NCBI GenBank assembly: GCA_023634235.1
Contig: JAMKCF010000008.1
Span: 7,761,176-7,825,175, forward strand
Source: Pisaster brevispinus
Taxonomy: Eukaryota > Echinodermata > Asteroidea > Forcipulatida > Asteriidae
Direction: 5' to 3'
DNA length: 64,000 nt
Part shown: positions 60,142 to 64,000 of the stretch, in pieces
Layout of the letters: each line of letters opens with the position of its first letter
How positions within the stretch are numbered: the first letter of the stretch is position 1
Made by a program: the position numbers and the translations under genes
The notes under the pieces: generated by a model
Database searches by the model: none
The model's input: the letters and a program-made list of their open reading frames with translations, nothing else
Told to the model about the DNA's origin: nothing

Positions 60142-62445
60142 TGTATGCCCGAGTTTCAGTTTCAAAATGTGCAGAAGATATGCAGAATACTTGCCGAGTA
60201 CAATGTGCATCCAAAATTAACATTGTGCCCTATTCCTGTACAATACTTCAAACATGTCTTTGCCCATGAAGCCTTACAACTGTTTGTGCATTTTGACCTC
60301 TAGCCACCAAAGAACCTCCCTGAGCTGTGTACATACAGCTGTTGAGTGTTCAATCCATAAAGCAATCAAATGACCTTGCAATTGACCTTGCTCTTATTAA
60401 GCCGAAAATTGACCTCTTTTGACCCCAAAATGAGCAGCAGTACATTAGTAGATGATGACATAACTTGCAAGGTTGATGTTGTACATTTCATAAAGCTTGT
60501 GGAATTTTACACTTGAAGATGGACCAATTGATATTTGATGAAAATGCCTTTCCCTGTATAAGTTAAAACTTTAAATTAAAAAGCAAAATGCCAGTCGTAT
60601 TTTAATACGTTTTGGAACTAAGTATGCGAGGTAAATTAGTAACTATATACTCTGTGCATGAGTACAACTTGAGTACAATGCAAGCTGTATGTTTGTACTA
60701 ATGTGATTAACAGTCAATATGAACATGTACACTAGTGTACACCGTGTTTTAGCAAACGGGTACATAACATAAATTGCACCGATACAGTAATGCAGGTTTC
60801 ATTTTTTAAAAGAAAAATAGTGCTTTAAAATGCTTAATGTTAAGGGTTTAAAGTACCTGTACATATTCTGTAGGCTAAAGGGGCAAATTAAGCAACCCTA
60901 ACCCCCACCCGTCAATGAAGTCCAAGCCAACTCACTTCATTGCAGATAATTATGCATAACAAATAGGCTTGCAGAGATCCATTATTTAAAAATTTCATTT
61001 TTTGAGGGCATCCATACGAAGAAAGAAAATGTAGGGGAGTGTGCACGTCCACCGACTATTGCCCAGAAATAAAAGACATTAAAATTGTCACAACGCCTAT
61101 ATCATAATCAATTCCCCAACTCACCAAGACACTTATTTTGGTTTCAGACAGGCGAGCTTAACATAACATTTAAATTAGGTTTGGCTCATGACAAGATCGA
61201 CTTCTGAAACCAAGACGCTCCAGAGTCAACAGTCAATCTTTCGACTTCCAGCGTGTCCAGTCACTCCTAACTGTTTCAGATGTCAAACTTTTTATGTAAT
61301 AAATTCAGTAATTTGGTTAGGCGCAACTTTAGAGTGCCCGTCTAAACTGAGTCTTACATGTAAGTCTCCTCCTCTAACTGGTCCTCACAGGTTTGAGCGC
61401 CTACACAGGGTTTTTTTCTCTGTCCGAAGTCAGAAGCACAATGCTTAGAATATTTTTGACATCTTTTCATCCCCAAAGAAAGAGCATACGACTAAATATA
61501 TCAACCAGTCTGAACCATGGTATCATTCTGGAAGGGACAGAGTTGACACATTTTAACTGCTTATTCAAAATGCGAGAAAAGTTGCAAAAGGGCAGATGAA
61601 CTGTAAAGGGTAAAACAGAGTTCTTACAATTATGCTTAATACAGATACATGTATAAATTACATGCACAATAATCTCCGTTTTGAAAACTGAACTCTCGTT
61701 GAGTAGTTGCAGGTCTTAAATACATGTAGAACTATTTTTGGTGGAAAGTTTAATTGGAAGTGATGTACATGTAACAATAAGCATCCTACATGAGTGCTGA
61801 CATTGATTGTAGGCAAATTGGTCTGCAACAGTCGCCTCTTGTGTATATCCTTGAGGGTAAGGGCAGACAGTAGGCCTTATGCACATGAAGTAATTCGAGA
61901 AGGGCGCCCTCGCCTAGAAGTCAAAATAAGGTTGCTCATCCTCTGCGTTGTGCATACAAAGATGTGTGTTTTTCATTGTTTCACCTTCATTGTACCTCTA
62001 AGATGGTGGCGTAATGATGTCAACGCATAAGGTTTATGTATTATTCATCCTCTTAACAATGTGCACAAATGTGTCCCACAATTAGCGAGGGGTGCTTCTG
62101 TTATAGACTTTCAGGGTGCGAGGTTGCATCAGTTGTTACCAGGTTAACCTTTTATTCTTAGAAATGTTCCCATGATCAGAACTACTTTAAAGATTGTAAA
62201 TTATCCACTGTGTCTGCTGCCATCGAGCGTCTCAGATTCTCCCAATGGATTTTATCGTCGTGACAGCACATCATTCATGCTTTACTTTAACATGTATTTT
62301 TATGTAACCAAATACTTAAATCAAAGGTTTTTAAAGTGAGTGACCAGGCCGTAATAACTGGCGTCCATCGTGCGCCTTGAAATGGGTTCATTGAAGTGGT
62401 TTGTAGAGTTTCATGTGGAAGGCGTGTCAAGGGTCACAGGTTAGG
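60142..62445. other. Intergenic and SYS1 3' flank, no further gene seen
   Basis: No exon was recognised. TGTCTGCTGCCATCGAGCGT near 62211 is a fragment of the MITE found at 3128 and 35362. The candidate SYS1 poly(A) signal is at 62151. Confidence 0.45.
62151..62156 (-). terminator. Candidate poly(A) signal of SYS1
   Basis: AATAAA on the minus strand lies about 290 bases beyond the SYS1 stop codon. The spacing is reasonable for a 3'UTR, but the hexamer is common by chance here. Confidence 0.3.
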
Positions 62446-64000
62446 TCATAAGTCCGACCTGGCAGCCACGGACAGTGGGATGGCCTTCATCTCGCTCCTC
62501 ATGCACAGGAATTCTCCGAGTACTGTCATCAGCGCCACACAAATGATATTGATGAGCCACCACGATAACGTGTGGGGAAATTGTCTGTTGTACACCCAGC
62601 AGGCTAACAGGTGGACCACGTGGACGGTCACGGCGAAATCTGTGCACTGCTTTGCCCTCTGGACAGCAACCCACAATCCTAAGGCACTGCAGGAAGAAGG
62701 TCCAAACATAAATGAAATCACTTTACTTTGGCAAACGTGAGTGTGGAAGTATTAGACTTGAAGCTAAGCATACTAGGGTTGAGGAAAATGCGAGATATTT
62801 GGTGAACTCAAAGTGTAGACTTAGAGAACAGCCGCAGGATTGTGTTTTCTCTCGATGTTTGATCAGTGTATTCCATTCCGACTTGTCTTCAAAATCAGCA
62901 AAGTAAGAAGTACACGAAATTACTTGGACTTTAGCTCTATCTATCCATGTAAATCAGTCTGGCACCATTGCATAAAAGTAATTATACAATACAATGTATA
63001 TTATATGTCTGGCAACAAGAGGCATGATTAGCCCAATGTAAAGCACGATGAGTTTTAAAACGTTAAGAAAAGCAATGGATGTGCCAGGAACATGTACAAT
63101 GCACATAGCATCGTACATGTTCCTTGACCACCAGGTTTCAATGCGCAGAGGTCCTCTGCGCATTGAAACAGTTTCTCACATTGACTCCTCAGGGACTACA
63201 TGTTGGGAGGCCACTGACCCAATGTCGTGAGGAGAAGGGCACTGACAGATATTAAAGCTGACACGTTTTGGCTGCTTGTGAACTTACCATGTTAAAGAAT
63301 TCAAGACATAAACTGCGACAATTGTTCTCCCTTTTGAGCTGCTGAACTCCAAACACTGCAAGAATGAATCATTACAATGTATGTAAATCAAGTGTCACAT
63401 TTCTAATGTTAATAGAAACAATTACTTAATGAAGAGATTGCAAAAAACAACGTGAGTAGACAAATCATTAAAAGCGTGCTCCATGATTTTGTAAACGTTT
63501 ATTATTTCTAATTAATTGTGGGAGCACAATTTTTTCCTCTTCCACCGAACAACCAAAATGTTTCACAAATTGTGTGTTCACACAAGGATGTTTCAATTGA
63601 CAAATATGGAGTTTGTGCTAAATATAGGTATCAGAGCAGTCATTGACTTCAACTGTCTGTATTGCTTGATAGTTTTGGTAGACTTTGGTAGTTGATAGAC
63701 TACCACTACCGAGCTTTGTGACAGCTCGTTCTTATTCGGTGATATCTGGCCCTCTGTAATGATCTACTTATTGAAACCTAGATGTTATGTACTCTTGCAA
63801 AAACCACTGAATGTACATGTAAAAAATAAAACACATTATTTGCCAACTAGTAGAGTGTAGTAACTAGAAATTTGTGTAAAATAAAGTACATACATGTAGT
63901 GCAGACATCGGGCAAATACGTAAACTTAAAAAACATTACTTGTATGGAGGAACGCCTACCTCATACTTAAATACTTGCTCCAAGAGTTTTGGATTATCTA
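62446..64000 (-). CDS. SYS1: SYS1 Golgi trafficking protein, C-terminal exons (5' end outside window)
   Basis: Three exons join in frame on the minus strand: 64000-63960 (continuing beyond the window), 63355-63288, and 62686-62446 with TGA at 62448-62446. They read DNPKLLEQVFKYE, then CLEFSSSKGRTIVAVYVLNS, then LTCALGLWVAVQRAKQCTDF and VTVHVVHLLACWVYNRQFPH, ending in GEFLCMRSEMKAIPLSVAAR and SDL. This parallels human SYS1 from PSLDQMFDAEILGFS through LTCALG to GEYLCMRTELKEIPL. SYS1 is a small multi-pass membrane protein of the trans-Golgi that recruits the GTPase ARFRP1. Hydrophobic stretches at TIVAVYVLNSLTCALGLWVA and around WWLINIICVALMTVLGE fit membrane helices. The identification rests on colinear similarity over about 115 residues. 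Confidence 0.93.
63086..63170. repeat. Two adjacent palindromes in a SYS1 intron
   Basis: AGGAACATGTAC (63086-63097) is mirrored at 63113-63124. Twelve bases on, GTTTCAATGCGCAGAGG (63136-63152) is exactly mirrored at 63154-63170 around a single T. Confidence 0.85.

Noticed and set aside
62396..62740. Plus-strand frame of 114 codons
   Set aside because: It is the antisense shadow of the last SYS1 exon.
1..64000. CRISPR array, phage, plasmid or bacterial defence system
   Set aside because: Genes are spliced and animal-type; no spaced palindromic repeats, operons or ribosome binding sites occur.

Overview
The window looks like nuclear DNA from an invertebrate deuterostome, most likely an echinoderm (sea star or relative). 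The visible basis is GT-AG introns, AT-rich intergenic DNA, short metazoan exons, and many tRNA-derived SINEs and foldback elements. The species call is inference. There is no operon, CRISPR array, phage or bacterial feature. Exon models were built by hand from reading frame, splice consensus and recalled family similarity. All donors are GT, all acceptors are AG, and phases agree across every junction given.

Layout: (1) 866-7588, plus strand: the last six coding exons of TUBGCP2 (gamma-tubulin complex component 2), entering from the left, with a possible alternative last exon at 7335-7405. (2) 7.6-18.7 kb: no gene seen; SINEs, a degenerate tandem array, an 0.8-kb CCTAGG-rich minisatellite and AT-rich DNA. 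(3) 18761-20512, minus: an intronless 583-aa BTB-BACK-Kelch protein of the KLHL24/6/35-like group, with a predicted 5'UTR intron. (4) 23337-31982, minus: a complete 14-exon CTU2 gene (488 aa), the partner subunit of cytosolic tRNA 2-thiolation; intron 1 carries a roughly 0.8-kb element with long terminal inverted repeats. (5) 32-36 kb: no certain gene; an inverted duplication beside overlapping cysteine-containing ORFs, a strong hairpin, and a 346-bp hAT-like element with a 5-bp target duplication. (6) 41916-55598, plus: a 14-exon gene joining a metallophosphoesterase/5'-nucleotidase module to C-terminal ankyrin repeats through an acidic linker (at least 745 aa), with a phase-compatible candidate first exon at 36187-36235. 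(7) 55.6-62.4 kb: 3' flank and repeats, including a 0.4-kb foldback element. (8) 62446-64000, minus: the last three coding exons of SYS1, a Golgi multi-pass protein, running off the right edge.

The genes do not form a pathway: they cover microtubule nucleation, presumed ubiquitin ligase adaptation, tRNA wobble-uridine thiolation, a nucleotidase-like phosphoesterase and Golgi trafficking. The least standard item is the phosphoesterase-ankyrin fusion, which has a tyrosine where bacterial 5'-nucleotidases have a metal-binding histidine. The other noteworthy content is the set of foldback and terminal-inverted-repeat elements.
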